A stretch of DNA of 57,594 bases from Gemmatimonadota bacterium (lineage in GTDB: Bacteria > Gemmatimonadota > Gemmatimonadetes > Longimicrobiales > Gaopeijiaceae). The stretch spans positions 1-57,594 of the forward strand of contig VGVR01000020.1 of the NCBI GenBank assembly GCA_016873995.1, written 5' to 3'. The stretch's first letter is position 1, and each line of letters opens with the position of its first letter. The notes under the pieces were generated by a model, which was not told the origin of the DNA, did no database searches, and saw only the letters and a program-made list of their open reading frames with translations. The translations under genes and the position numbers were made by a program. Below are positions 35,732 through 43,752 of the stretch, one piece after another.

Positions 35732-35804
35732 TGGAGCTGAGGGGAGTCGAACCCCTGACCTCTGCAGTGCGATTGCAGCGCTCTCCCAACTGAGCTACAG
35801 CCCC
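35732..35804 (-). tRNA. tRNA-Ala(CGC)
   Basis: Acceptor GGGGCTG/CAGCTCC includes the G3:U70 alanine identity pair. Anticodon loop ATCGCAC (CGC), discriminator A. Confidence 0.95.
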
Positions 35805-35855
35805 AACGAAACCATTTCGCGCCTCGATGGCGCCCATCGCGCAAGGTACGCGCAG

Positions 35856-35929
35856 TGGGCGCGAGAGGAGTCGAACCTCTGACCTCCACGATGTCAACGT
35901 GGCGCTCTAACCAACTGAGCTACGCGCCC
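35856..35929 (-). tRNA. tRNA-Val(GAC)
   Basis: Acceptor GGGCGCG/CGCGCCC, anticodon loop TTGACAT (GAC), T-arm AGAGG TTCGACT CCTCT, discriminator A. Confidence 0.95.
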
Positions 35930-35953
35930 CACTACCAAGGCCACAAAGGGCCA

Positions 35954-36027
35954 TGCGCCCGGAGGGACTCGAACCCCCAACCTTCTGGTCCGTAGCCAGA
36001 CGCTCTATCCAATTGAGCTACGGGCGC
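35954..36027 (-). tRNA. tRNA-Arg(ACG)
   Basis: Acceptor GCGCCCG/CGGGCGC, anticodon loop CTACGGA (ACG, presumably edited to ICG), T-arm GGGGG TTCGAGT CCCTC, discriminator A. Confidence 0.95.
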
Positions 36028-36044
36028 AACTTCGGCACTGCGAA

Positions 36045-36128
36045 TGCCCACGACAGGACTCGAACCTGTACGCCGTCACCGGCACTGGTCCCTCAAACCA
36101 GCCTGTCTACCAATTTCAGCACGTGGGC
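36045..36128 (-). tRNA. tRNA-Leu(GAG)
   Basis: Acceptor GCCCACG/CGTGGGC, anticodon loop TTGAGGG (GAG), long leucine-type variable arm TGCCGGTGACGGCGT, discriminator A. Confidence 0.95.
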
Positions 36129-36150
36129 GGGTACCCAATGCAGGGAAGCA

Positions 36151-36234
36151 TGCTCGAGGAGGGACTCGAACCCTCACAGGGTCACCCCCACAGGATCCTG
36201 AATCCTGCGCGTCTACCAATTCCGCCACCCGAGC
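36151..36234 (-). tRNA. tRNA-Leu(CAG)
   Basis: Acceptor GCTCGGG/CTCGAGC, anticodon loop TTCAGGA (CAG), variable arm TGGGGGTGACCCTG, T-arm GAGGG TTCGAGT CCCTC, discriminator A. Confidence 0.95.
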
Positions 36235-36249
36235 CCTGCTCGTTCACGA

Positions 36250-36322
<73 letters not shown>

Positions 36323-36410
36323 CTCACACGACCCGCGAAGCCCAGGGCCGGGGCACGCATGCGCTAGCATGGGTCGGGCGCCTGACTCCGATCTTTCAAA
36401 CAACGTCCAG

Positions 36411-36484
36411 CGGGGCTGACGAGACTCGAACTCGCGACCTCCGGTGTGACAGACCGGCACTCTAACCAGCTGAGCTACAGCCCC
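36411..36484 (-). tRNA. tRNA-Asp(GTC)
   Basis: Acceptor GGGGCTG/CAGCCCC, anticodon loop CTGTCAC (GTC), T-arm GCGAG TTCGAGT CTCGT, discriminator G. Confidence 0.95.
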
Positions 36485-36503
36485 ATACCACCTACAAGTA
36501 CGA

Positions 36504-36575
36504 CGCCCCGACGGGGAATCGAACCCCGGTTACCACCTTGAAAGAGTGGTGTCCTAACCGTTAGACGACCGGGGC
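36504..36575 (-). tRNA. tRNA-Glu(TTC)
   Basis: Acceptor GCCCCGG/TCGGGGC, anticodon loop CTTTCAA (TTC), T-arm CGGGG TTCGATT CCCCG, discriminator G. Confidence 0.95.
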
Positions 36576-36597
36576 CCCGGTCTTTCCCCTCCCGAAA

Positions 36598-36670
36598 CAG
36601 GCCCGGAGGGACTCGAACCCCCAACCGCCGGTTTTGGAGACCGGTGCTCTACCAATTGAGCTACGGACCT
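36598..36670 (-). tRNA. tRNA-Trp(CCA)
   Basis: Acceptor AGGTCCG/CGGGCCT, anticodon loop CTCCAAA (CCA), T-arm GGGGG TTCGAGT CCCTC, discriminator G. Confidence 0.95.
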
Positions 36671-36688
36671 CTGGACCCACTCCCACCA

Positions 36689-36761
36689 TGGCCAGGGGCA
36701 GAATCGAACTGCCGACACCATGATTTTCAGTCATGTGCTCTACCAACTGAGCTACCTGGCC
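36689..36761 (-). tRNA. tRNA-Phe(GAA)
   Basis: Acceptor GGCCAGG/CCTGGCC, anticodon loop CTGAAAA (GAA), T-arm GGCAG TTCGATT CTGCC, discriminator A. First gene of the 16-tRNA run, starting only 5 nt after a terminator-like T-run. Confidence 0.95.
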
Positions 36762-36766
36762 CCGAC

Positions 36767-36802
36767 AAAAAACCCGTCCGAGCCACCGGCGGCGCGGACG
36801 GG
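36767..36802 (-). terminator. Terminator-like hairpin just upstream of tRNA-Phe
   Basis: On the minus strand: 8-bp stem CCCGTCCG / CGGACGGG, 14-nt loop, then six T, ending 5 nt before the tRNA-Phe gene. It should stop transcripts arriving from the tRNA-fMet side. Confidence 0.75.
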
Positions 36803-36937
36803 ATCAGTCTGCGAAGGACCGGCTCTACCGGCCTCTCGCTCCCGTCCGCCTCGGCGGACTCCACGTATCCGACACCGTCCAGAGCAGCAGCTTCTTCAAT
36901 CCGCCTCCGTATCCTTCGATCCACCCGAACATGGGAA

Positions 36938-36957
36938 GCGCCGCCCTGCGGCGGCGC
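36938..36957 (-). terminator. Hairpin after tRNA-fMet
   Basis: Perfect 8-bp stem gcgccgcc / ggcggcgc with a 4-nt loop, 9 nt beyond the tRNA-fMet 3' end, followed on the minus strand by TTCCC. A plausible terminator for the initiator tRNA transcript. Confidence 0.55.
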
Positions 36958-36966
36958 TCCACTCCA

Positions 36967-37040
<74 letters not shown>

Positions 37041-37054
37041 GTAGGAAGACAGGG

Positions 37055-37084
37055 AAGTTACACGGCCCGCGGACGGAAGGTCAA
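37055..37084 (-). promoter_or_regulatory. Sigma70-type promoter of tRNA-fMet
   Basis: On the minus strand, -35 TTGACC (37079-37084), an 18-nt spacer and -10 TAACTT preceded by TG (37055-37060). Expected transcription start is near 37048, about 8 nt before the mature tRNA. Confidence 0.7.
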
Positions 37085-37157
37085 CCCAGCGAAGCCGTTG
37101 CGTCCGCCACCCCTTGAAAGCCCTTTTGGGGCGCGGTTTTTCGCCTCCGGAGACGGC

Positions 37158-38396
37158 ATGCTGAGCACCACCTTCATGGACCTGCTGATCGCCCTCGGCA
37201 TCGGGCTCTTGGTGGGCCTCCAGAAGGAGCGGGTCGCCTCCCCTCTGGCCGGCCTTCGGACCTTTGCACTCGTGTCGGTCTTCGGCGCCGTCGCAGCGCT
37301 CATTGGACGAAGCGCGGGCCCGTGGTTGATCGTCGCCGGCCTCGTCGCCATTACGACGCTCACGGTGATGGGGAACTTGATGTCGATGAAGAAGGGCGAT
37401 ATCGACCCCGGCCAGACCACCGAGGTTGCGATCGTCCTCACCTACCTGATCGGCGCGCTCGTGGTCATCGGGCCGCTCGAGGCGGCGATCGTGCTGGGCG
37501 CTACGCTCGCGATGCTCCTACACCTGCGGGACGAGCTCAAGGGCTGGGTCGCCCGGCTCTCCGACCGCGACGTACGCGCGATGATGCAATTCGTCGTGGT
37601 CTCGCTGATCGTCCTCCCCATCCTCCCCAATCGCCCGTACGGCCCTTATGCCGTGCTCAACCCTCGGGAAATCTGGTGGACGGTGGTGTTGATCGTGGGG
37701 ATCAACCTGGTGGGCTACGGGGCCTTCCGCATGATGGGCGCCCGCGCCGGAACCGTGTTGCTGGGCATGCTCGGCGGCATCGTCTCGAGCACTGCCACCA
37801 CGATGAGCTACTCGCGACTGACCAAGACCAACGAATCCGCCAGCCGGCCCGCCGTGGTGATCGTCTGGATCGCTTCGGGAATGGTGTTCGTGCGCGTGCT
37901 CGTCGAGATCGGCGCCGTCGCACCCAGCTTCCTCCCCGTTGCGGCAGGACCGCTGGCGATCATGTTGCTGCTGTTCACCGTCGGCGCCCGAATCGTTTGG
38001 CGCGCCGGTACTTCCCCGACGGAGAGTCCGCTCCAGCCGACCAACCCCTCGGAGCTTCGACCCGCGGTTCTGTTTGCCGCACTCTACGCCGTGGTGCTCT
38101 TCGCCGTCGCCGCGGCGCAGGATCTCCTGGGCGGTCCGGGTCTCTTCGCAGCCGCGGCCATTTCGGGCCTCACGGACATCGACGCCATCACGCTGTCGAC
38201 TTCCCAACTCGTTTCGCGCCAGCTCGTGGACGCCGACACGGGCTGGCGGCTGATCCTCGTCGCGACCATGTCGAACATGGTCTTCAAGTTCGGTTTGGTT
38301 GCCATCCTGGGAAGCCGCACGCTGGCGAAACCGCTGGCGACCCTTTTCACAGTGGGCATCACCGTCGGCGCGGCGCTGATCGTGTTCTGGCCCTGA
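37158..38396 (+). CDS. MgtC/SapB-DUF4010 family membrane protein
   Basis: A 412-residue inner-membrane protein. Residues ~1-140 match the MgtC/SapB domain (LLIALGIGLLVGLQKER and LRTFALVSVFGA), and the rest matches the DUF4010 region with further helices, ending AISGLTDIDAITLSTSQL. About eleven membrane spans in all. MgtC-like proteins help cells survive magnesium limitation, and some bind ATP synthase, but this long two-domain type has no settled function. ATG 37158 is preferred for its GGAG site 5 nt upstream; an in-frame start 60 nt earlier would run through a T-rich spacer. Confidence 0.82.
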   Translation: MLSTTFMDLLIALGIGLLVGLQKERVASPLAGLRTFALVSVFGAVAALIGRSAGPWLIVAGLVAITTLTVMGNLMSMKKGDIDPGQTTEVAIVLTYLIGALVVIGPLEAAIVLGATLAMLLHLRDELKGWVARLSDRDVRAMMQFVVVSLIVLPILPNRPYGPYAVLNPREIWWTVVLIVGINLVGYGAFRMMGARAGTVLLGMLGGIVSSTATTMSYSRLTKTNESASRPAVVIVWIASGMVFVRVLVEIGAVAPSFLPVAAGPLAIMLLLFTVGARIVWRAGTSPTESPLQPTNPSELRPAVLFAALYAVVLFAVAAAQDLLGGPGLFAAAAISGLTDIDAITLSTSQLVSRQLVDADTGWRLILVATMSNMVFKFGLVAILGSRTLAKPLATLFTVGITVGAALIVFWP

Positions 38397-38412
38397 GTGC
38401 GAGGGCCCCGAG

Positions 38413-38847
38413 CTACTGGCGAGTCACGCCGCCAGGGCCGGTGCGCTCGACGTAGTCGCCCGATGCGAGCTTACGCCCGCGGGGCTCGGGCCGGTACCAG
38501 TAGACCCAGGCCTCGCGAGATCCCCCGTCTTCGAGGGTCACCTCGACCAGCTCGCGCTCGAACTCGTACGGAGGTGTGTGCTCGGGCCCGCACCCCTCGT
38601 AGTGATCGAGCAGCGTGAGCGACTCGCGCGGGTCCGGTAGCCGATACAGCTCGCCGCGCACGCTCACGCCGGCTCGCGGCACCGCGCCCGGGTAGGCCCC
38701 GAAGTCGAAGAGCTCGGCGGCAACACGCCCGTATCCCTCGAAGATCCAGTCGCGGGTGAGCGCATTCTGCACGGAGCCGCGCGCATCCTTCCGCAGCGTG
38801 CCGTAGACGAAGACGCGAACGGGCATCGATACACCACTACCACTCAA
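38413..38847 (-). CDS. Gamma-glutamylcyclotransferase-like (AIG2/GGCT) protein
   Basis: A 144-residue protein with the family opening RVFVYGTLRK, a LFDFGAYPGAV loop, GELYRLPDP and a conserved acidic centre LLDHYEGC that includes the catalytic Glu. Members release 5-oxoproline from gamma-glutamyl compounds; the true substrate is not defined here. The TTG at 38847 overlaps the upstream peptidase stop as TTGA, a coupling also used by the TlpA gene at 54827. ATG 38826, seven codons in, is an alternative that starts nearer the conserved strand. Confidence 0.82.
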   Translation of the reverse strand: MSGSGVSMPVRVFVYGTLRKDARGSVQNALTRDWIFEGYGRVAAELFDFGAYPGAVPRAGVSVRGELYRLPDPRESLTLLDHYEGCGPEHTPPYEFERELVEVTLEDGGSREAWVYWYRPEPRGRKLASGDYVERTGPGGVTRQ

Positions 38848-40979
38848 CGAACGGCGAGCCCCCGACGCTCCAGCAGCGGCTCGACGCGTGCGTCGCGGCC
38901 GCGGAAGTCACGGTAGAGCGTCATCTGATCGACGCTTCCGCCGCGTGACAGCAGGGTCCGACGAAAGTGATCTCCATTCTCGCGCCGCAGGCCGCCGTTC
39001 TCCTCGAACCACTCCACCGCGTCGGCGTCCAACACCTCGGCCCAAATGTACGAATAATAGCCCGCTGCGTATCCGCCGAAGATGTGGGAGAAGTAGGTGA
39101 CGTGATAGCGCGGTGGAACCGCAGTCACGCTCGCGCCGGCCGCTCGAAGCGCTCGAGCCTCGAATGCCATCAACTCGTCCGCGCTCGGGACGTCGTCGGG
39201 CGCGAGCTGGTGCAACGCTTGATCCACCAGTGATGCCTCGAGGTACTCGGTGGTCATGAAACCCTGATTGAACGTCTCGATGGCGAGCACCTTGTCGACG
39301 AGCTCCCGGGGCATCGGTTGGCCGGTCTGGTTGTGCACGGCGTAGTTCGCGACCACCTGCGGCCACGTCGCCCACATCTCGTTCACTTGAGACGGGAACT
39401 CTACGAAGTCGCGCGGTACCGCCGTACCCGAGAAGCGCGGATACTCGACGTTCGAGAAGATGGCGTGCAGCGCGTGCCCGAACTCGTGAAAGAGCGTCGT
39501 GACTTCGTCGAACGTGAGCAGCGTGGGGTCGCCCTCGATGGGCTCGGGGATGTTCAGGTGGTTCGCGACCACGACCTTCTCGCCGAGCAGTCGTGACTGT
39601 TGCACGTACGCACTCGCCCACGCCCCACCCCGCTTGGACGGCCGCGCGTAGAAGTCACCGAGGAAGAGCGCGATCAGTTCACCGTTCGCGTCGTGCACCT
39701 CGAAGACGCGCACGTCCTCCTGATAGACGGGGAGGTCGGCGCGTTCGCTGAACGTGAGCCCGTAGAGCTGCCCGGCGGCCCAGAAGACGCCTTTCTGCAA
39801 GACGTTGTCCAAATCCAGGTACGGTCGCAGCTCGGACTCGTCGTACGCGTACTCGGCACGACGCAGCTTCTCGGAGTAGTAGGCCCAGTCCCACGGCTCC
39901 AGGCGGAACCCGCCTCCTTCGGCGTCGATCATCGCCTGCAGCTTCTCCGCCTCGCGTCCAGCGTTCGCGACCGCGGGTCCCGTCAGCTGGCCTAGTCGCG
40001 CGTTCACCGCGTCCGGTGTCAGGGCGGTCTCGTCCTCGAGCACCCAAGCGGCGTGACTCGGGTAGCCCAAGAGGCGAGCCCTCTCGGCGCGGAGCCTCAT
40101 GGTGCGGCTCACGATCTCACGATTGTCGTACGGACCTCCGCGGGCGCCACGTACCAGCGACGACTCGTGGATGCGCCGCCGCAGCTCTCGATTCTGCAGC
40201 GAAGTGAGCACGGGTTGGCCGCTCGTGTTCAGCAGGGGTAGGACGTACTGACCGGGTAGTCCCCGCTCGTCGGCCCTCCGCGCCGCCGCCGCGATCTCGG
40301 CCTCCGACAGTCCGTCCAGCTTCTCGATGGAGTCGACGACGACGGCCATGTCGTTGACCTCGCTCAACACGTTCTGCGTGAACTTCGTCGACAGCTCCGC
40401 CAGCTCCGAGTTCAGGGAGCGCAAGCGCTCCTTCTCCGCGTCGGACAGGCGAGCGCCGGCGCGCACGAAGTCCGTGTGATAGCGCTCCACCAATCGTCGG
40501 TCTTCGCCGGTGAGGGCCAGCGCGTCCATGCGAGCGTGGATCGACTCGATGCGCGCGAACAGGGCACCGTTCAGCCGGATTCGGTCACGATGCGCGGAGA
40601 GCTTGGGCGCGAACTCCGTGCGCAGAGCCTCCAGCGAGTCGTTGGTGTGCGCCGACGTGAGGTTGTTGAATGTGGACTGGACACGCCGCAGCAGCCGGCC
40701 TGAACGCTCGAGGGCCACCAGCGTATTCTCGAAGGTCGGCGGCGCAGGGTCGGAGGCGATGCGCTCGACCTCGGCGAGCTCCTCCGCCATGCCACGCTCG
40801 AGTCCGGGGCCGACGTGCCCAGGGGCGATGCGGTCGAACTCGGGCATCCCGAGCGGAAGCGGGCTCGGCACGAGGAACGGATTCTCACCGGCGGAGCCGG
40901 GCACGCGGTCGGTGGACATGCAGGCACAGGCCAGGAGGGCGAAGGTCGTGGCTGGAAGGCCCGGGACCCGAGAAGTCAT
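38844..40979 (-). CDS. dcp: M3-family zinc dipeptidyl carboxypeptidase, lipoprotein
   Basis: A 711-residue peptidase of the oligopeptidase A/Dcp group. The zinc motif is HEFGHALH (about 496-503), and substrate-loop residues such as HIFGGYAAGYYSYIWAE near the C-terminus are typical of peptidyl-dipeptidase Dcp. It should trim C-terminal dipeptides from oligopeptides. ATG 40979 is selected because GGGGAGG lies 8 nt upstream and the chain then begins with a lipoprotein signal (lipobox LLAC). An upstream in-frame start at 41054 adds 25 unlikely residues. Overlaps the GGCT-like gene, so the two may act together on small peptides. Confidence 0.9.
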   Translation of the reverse strand: MTSRVPGLPATTFALLACACMSTDRVPGSAGENPFLVPSPLPLGMPEFDRIAPGHVGPGLERGMAEELAEVERIASDPAPPTFENTLVALERSGRLLRRVQSTFNNLTSAHTNDSLEALRTEFAPKLSAHRDRIRLNGALFARIESIHARMDALALTGEDRRLVERYHTDFVRAGARLSDAEKERLRSLNSELAELSTKFTQNVLSEVNDMAVVVDSIEKLDGLSEAEIAAAARRADERGLPGQYVLPLLNTSGQPVLTSLQNRELRRRIHESSLVRGARGGPYDNREIVSRTMRLRAERARLLGYPSHAAWVLEDETALTPDAVNARLGQLTGPAVANAGREAEKLQAMIDAEGGGFRLEPWDWAYYSEKLRRAEYAYDESELRPYLDLDNVLQKGVFWAAGQLYGLTFSERADLPVYQEDVRVFEVHDANGELIALFLGDFYARPSKRGGAWASAYVQQSRLLGEKVVVANHLNIPEPIEGDPTLLTFDEVTTLFHEFGHALHAIFSNVEYPRFSGTAVPRDFVEFPSQVNEMWATWPQVVANYAVHNQTGQPMPRELVDKVLAIETFNQGFMTTEYLEASLVDQALHQLAPDDVPSADELMAFEARALRAAGASVTAVPPRYHVTYFSHIFGGYAAGYYSYIWAEVLDADAVEWFEENGGLRRENGDHFRRTLLSRGGSVDQMTLYRDFRGRDARVEPLLERRGLAVR

Positions 40980-41188
40980 TTCGGCAGCCTCCCCGAAAAC
41001 GAGAGTGGTCCGGCAAGCTCGGGCGCAGGCGGCCCCTGGGGAAGGGCCATCCACGCGCCGACTGCCCCAGGGCGGTGCCTGCGTCTAGCGCGAACGGCCT
41101 CCGCGCCCGATGTTCCCCCACCGGTTCGCGCCCACGGGGGCTCGACGCCGAGCGACTGAACTGGCTTCACACGGGGGGAATAACTGCC

Positions 41189-42439
41189 ATGTCATCGTCA
41201 CGCAAACTGATGTTCACTCTCACTGCCGTCTCCGCCGCCGCCGTGGCCGGGTGCTCCGGCGGGGCCGAGTCGTCGGCCATGACCATGGTGATGGGGAACG
41301 CCATCACGGGTGAGGGACTCCCGAACCCCGCGCCCACCGTAACGGCAAATTGGGGCCAGGCTCCGGCCGGCCGCCCGATGGGAACGTCCGCCGGCATGGA
41401 TATCGACCCGATCGACGGCAACCTCTGGACCTACGAGCGCTGCGGTCAGGGTGCGCTCGGTGTGGCGCCACCGGCCGGAGGCGCGCAAGGTGGATTCGGC
41501 GGGGCCAACTGCGCTACCAACCCCGAACACCCGCCGATCTACAAGATCGACGTGAACACCGGGGAGATCCTCGCCAACTTCGGCGCCGGCGTCATGGTGA
41601 TTCCCCACGGCATCGGAGTCGACCCACAGGGCAATGTCTGGGTCACCGACTTCGCCATCGACCGTCAGCGCGGCAAGGGCTATCAGGTCCACAAGTTCAG
41701 CCCGAGCGGCGAGCTGCTCATGTCGCTGGGCGTCGCGGCCGAGAGCGGCAACGACGGTGCGCACTTCTTCGAGCCGAACGACGTCATCGTCGCGCCCGAC
41801 GGCAGCATCTTCGTCTCCGACGGCCACAGCGGTCAGGGCATGACGACCGAGGCGGCAATCGCGGAGGGGCTCGCCAACGGCCAGACGGCGCGCGTCATGA
41901 AGTTCTCGGCCGACGGCACCTTCATCAAGCAATGGGGCCAGCTCGGTCTCCGTCACGGTGAGTTCCGGACGCCGCACTCGATGGCGTTCGACTCGCGCGG
42001 CCGCCTCTGGGTCGCGGACCGCGGCAACCACCGCATCGAGATCTTCGACCAGGAAGGCAACTACCTCGAGTCGCGGTATCAGTTCGGGCGCATCTCCGGC
42101 GTGTTCATTACGCCCGAGGACATGGTCTACGCCATCGACTCCGAGTCGAGCCCGACCGGCCACCCGGCGTGGGTCAACGGCGTGCGCATGGCCCGCGTCG
42201 ACGAGGACCACATCATCGGCTTCATTCCGCCGTTCATGACGGACCGGCTCGCCGATGGCTCGCCCACCCTCAACAACCAGGGCCAGCCCGTGAATCCGCG
42301 CCTGTACCAGGGTGCGGCCGGCGAGGGCATCGCGGTCGATCGCAACGGCAACGTGTTCGCGGGTGAAGGCCCCAACTCGTTGCGCTACGCGGGCGGTCCG
42401 TGGACGAAGTACTCGGTGGCAGCCGGCGGCGGCATGTAA
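41189..42439 (+). CDS. NHL-repeat lipoprotein
   Basis: A 416-residue lipoprotein (signal ending AAVAGC, then SGGAES) with a six-bladed NHL-type propeller: HGIGVDPQGNVWVTD, PNDVIVAPDGSIFVSD, HSMAFDSRGRLWVAD and EGIAVDRNGNVFAGE mark blades. It is a paralogue of the secreted protein at 19208. A low-complexity Gly/Ala/Pro stretch (PPAGGAQGGFGG) occurs near residue 95. Ligand unknown; no catalytic residues assigned. Its promoter would lie between 40980 and 41160, shared with the divergent M3 peptidase. It ends in TAA, the only TAA stop among the genes of this window, just before a strong terminator. Confidence 0.82.
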   Translation: MSSSRKLMFTLTAVSAAAVAGCSGGAESSAMTMVMGNAITGEGLPNPAPTVTANWGQAPAGRPMGTSAGMDIDPIDGNLWTYERCGQGALGVAPPAGGAQGGFGGANCATNPEHPPIYKIDVNTGEILANFGAGVMVIPHGIGVDPQGNVWVTDFAIDRQRGKGYQVHKFSPSGELLMSLGVAAESGNDGAHFFEPNDVIVAPDGSIFVSDGHSGQGMTTEAAIAEGLANGQTARVMKFSADGTFIKQWGQLGLRHGEFRTPHSMAFDSRGRLWVADRGNHRIEIFDQEGNYLESRYQFGRISGVFITPEDMVYAIDSESSPTGHPAWVNGVRMARVDEDHIIGFIPPFMTDRLADGSPTLNNQGQPVNPRLYQGAAGEGIAVDRNGNVFAGEGPNSLRYAGGPWTKYSVAAGGGM

Positions 42440-42454
42440 GCCGCACGGATTCAC

Positions 42455-42763
42455 TCACGTGACGGACGGGGGCGCCCTTCGGGGCGCCCCCGTTTCGTTT
42501 GGGCCTGCGGCTCCGCGAACCGCTGCGGCGATCTCGGCGCTGAGCGTTCCCAGAATCCGGCTCAGCACCGCCACCTGCTCAGCGCGCGTCGGCCCGGCGC
42601 CCGGCTACTCGATGCGCACTGTCCGGCCGCCGACCTGCTCGCCTTCCCGCATCAGCGACCAATGCACGTCGAGCACCGCGAGCCCCACTCCGTCGCCTTC
42701 GAACCGATGTACTTCCAGGCTGACGGATTCGCCGACGGAGTTGGACGATGCCCCAGCGGCCAT
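42455..42763 (-). pseudogene. C-terminal remnant of a PqiC-like transport auxiliary lipoprotein
   Basis: On the minus strand an open frame from 42763 reads SLEVHRFEGDG, AVLDVHWSLMREG and GRTVRIE, then TAG at 42605-42607, then continues in frame with EQVAVLSRILGTLSAEIAAAVR. This is the normal end of the ABC-type transport auxiliary lipoprotein (PqiC/DUF330) family. The N-terminal two thirds are missing, overlapped by the 42748 gene on the other strand, and the remaining frame runs into the NHL terminator. It is therefore decayed, with the amber codon one of several lesions. Confidence 0.5.
42468..42500 (+). terminator. Strong intrinsic terminator of the NHL lipoprotein gene
   Basis: Perfect 10-bp stem gggggcgccc / gggcgccccc with a TTCG tetraloop, then GTTTCGTTT. 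It starts 28 nt after the stop codon. Confidence 0.85.
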
Positions 42764-43134
42764 GGATTGGGCTGAGCCTCTTGGCCCTCGCAGCCTGCGT
42801 CTCGGTCAACAAATCGATCCTTGCGCCCAACCCCACCGGGCGCCGGTTCTCCACCGAGCAGGTCTACGTGTACCTCGCGAACGACAGTGTGCCCGAGCAC
42901 ACGCGGCTCGCCATTCTGATCGCGAGGGGCGACGTCGACGTCACCGACGAGAGCGACATGATCGACAAGCTTCGCGAAGAAGCAGGGAAGCTCGGGGCCA
43001 ACGCGATCATCCTCGGCGAGATCGATGAACCCGGGACCGGGGCGCGGATTGCTGGAGCGGTCTTCGACATCCCCACCGAGCGGGAGACTCAGGCGATCGC
43101 CATCTATGTGCCGTCGCGGGATGCGGGGCGGTGA
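42748..43134 (+). CDS. Small lipoprotein of unknown function
   Basis: A 128-residue lipoprotein: signal GLSLLALAAC with the lipobox Cys at residue 17, then a compact alpha/beta body with VYVYLANDSVPEHTRLAILIARGDVD and LREEAGKLGANAIILGE. The latter resembles the 'gain of shared helix' seen in small envelope proteins whose function is unknown to me. A GGAG ribosome site is 7 nt upstream of ATG 42748. It is flanked by a decayed gene on the opposite strand and by the tRNA-Pro fragment region. Confidence 0.75.
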   Translation: MPQRPWIGLSLLALAACVSVNKSILAPNPTGRRFSTEQVYVYLANDSVPEHTRLAILIARGDVDVTDESDMIDKLREEAGKLGANAIILGEIDEPGTGARIAGAVFDIPTERETQAIAIYVPSRDAGR

Positions 43135-43142
43135 GGTAGGCA

Positions 43143-43230
43143 GGACGGCCGGATTCAGCTCGCGGCGCTCGCTGGTCTCGCGAGTAGGCAGACGGACTTC
43201 GAGGCACTTTCCTGTCGCTCGGCTCGAATC
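43143..43230. repeat. Split T-arm repeat beside the tRNA-Pro(GGG) fragment
   Basis: GGACGGCCGGATTC (43143-43156) copies the acceptor and T-stem of the tRNA-Pro(GGG) fragment 175 nt away. A 69-nt insert (43157-43225) follows, then GAATC. The insert matches that at 35326 over its first 30 nt (two differences) and its last 14 nt. Confidence 0.62.
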
Positions 43231-43299
43231 TGCGGTCGGTCGACGCGCCCTCGCTTCGCAAGGCCGCGATCCGGCCGCCCCGATAGACGGAAACGACAA

Positions 43300-43325
43300 C
43301 GGCCCTACGGATGACCGTAGAGCCG
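43300..43325 (-). terminator. Terminator-like hairpin 3' of the tRNA-Pro fragment
   Basis: 11-bp stem with one mismatch, cggccctacgg / ccgtagagccg, ATGA loop, followed on the minus strand by TTGTCGTTTCC. It would have ended the original tRNA-Pro transcript. Confidence 0.65.
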
Positions 43326-43329
43326 TCGA

Positions 43330-43376
43330 TCGGGACGGCCGGATTCGAACCGGCGACCCCCTGAACCCCATTCAGG
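43330..43376 (-). pseudogene. 3' half of tRNA-Pro(GGG), probable attachment-site remnant
   Basis: Minus strand: complete anticodon arm (stem CCTGA / TCAGG around ATGGGGT, anticodon GGG), variable loop, T-arm GCCGG TTCGAAT CCGGC and 3' acceptor CGTCCCG with discriminator A. The D-arm and 5' acceptor are replaced by unrelated G-rich sequence from 43377 on. The break next to the anticodon stem is where tyrosine-recombinase elements often integrate. Confidence 0.8.
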
Positions 43377-43476
43377 CGGGGGGCGGGCCCGATCCCGAGA
43401 AGATGGCGTGATTTCAACGAGATTGCCGGGATCAGGCCGACATCGTTGGAGGCCGATCCGGGCTCAAAACGGACCT

Positions 43477-43500
43477 AAACCATAGCAGAAACCATAGCAG
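43477..43500. repeat. Tandem 12-bp repeat
   Basis: Two exact copies of aaaccatagcag in the non-coding stretch after the tRNA fragment. The region 43377-43514 holds no convincing gene. Confidence 0.8.
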
Positions 43501-43514
43501 CCTCTCGCGCGATG

Positions 43515-43541
43515 AAACGGCCGCCTTCGGGCGGCCGTTTT
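43515..43541. terminator. Bidirectional intrinsic terminator
   Basis: Perfect 11-bp stem aaacggccgcc / ggcggccgttt with a TTCG tetraloop; T-rich on both strands at its foot. It insulates the island's first genes from the tRNA side. Confidence 0.8.
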
Positions 43542-43752
43542 GATTCGGCAGGGACGCACGAGTAGGGACGGGATGAGCCCACCGCCGTCAAGTCGCCCGT
43601 GCGATTCCCGATCGTGCCGAGCGCTCGCCCTCCACCCTGAGTTCCGGCCGAGCGCGTCCCACGAAGCGCGCGCCGCGGTCTTGCGCGCCCCACGACTCCG
43701 CATGATTTTAGTCGCGGGCGGTTCTCCGGTCGCACCCGCAGTCGAGGCAGCA

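Noticed and set aside
43377..43752. Integrase gene expected next to the tRNA-Pro fragment
   Set aside because: No frame in this stretch shows recombinase motifs. If one exists it should be at the other end of the island, outside the window.
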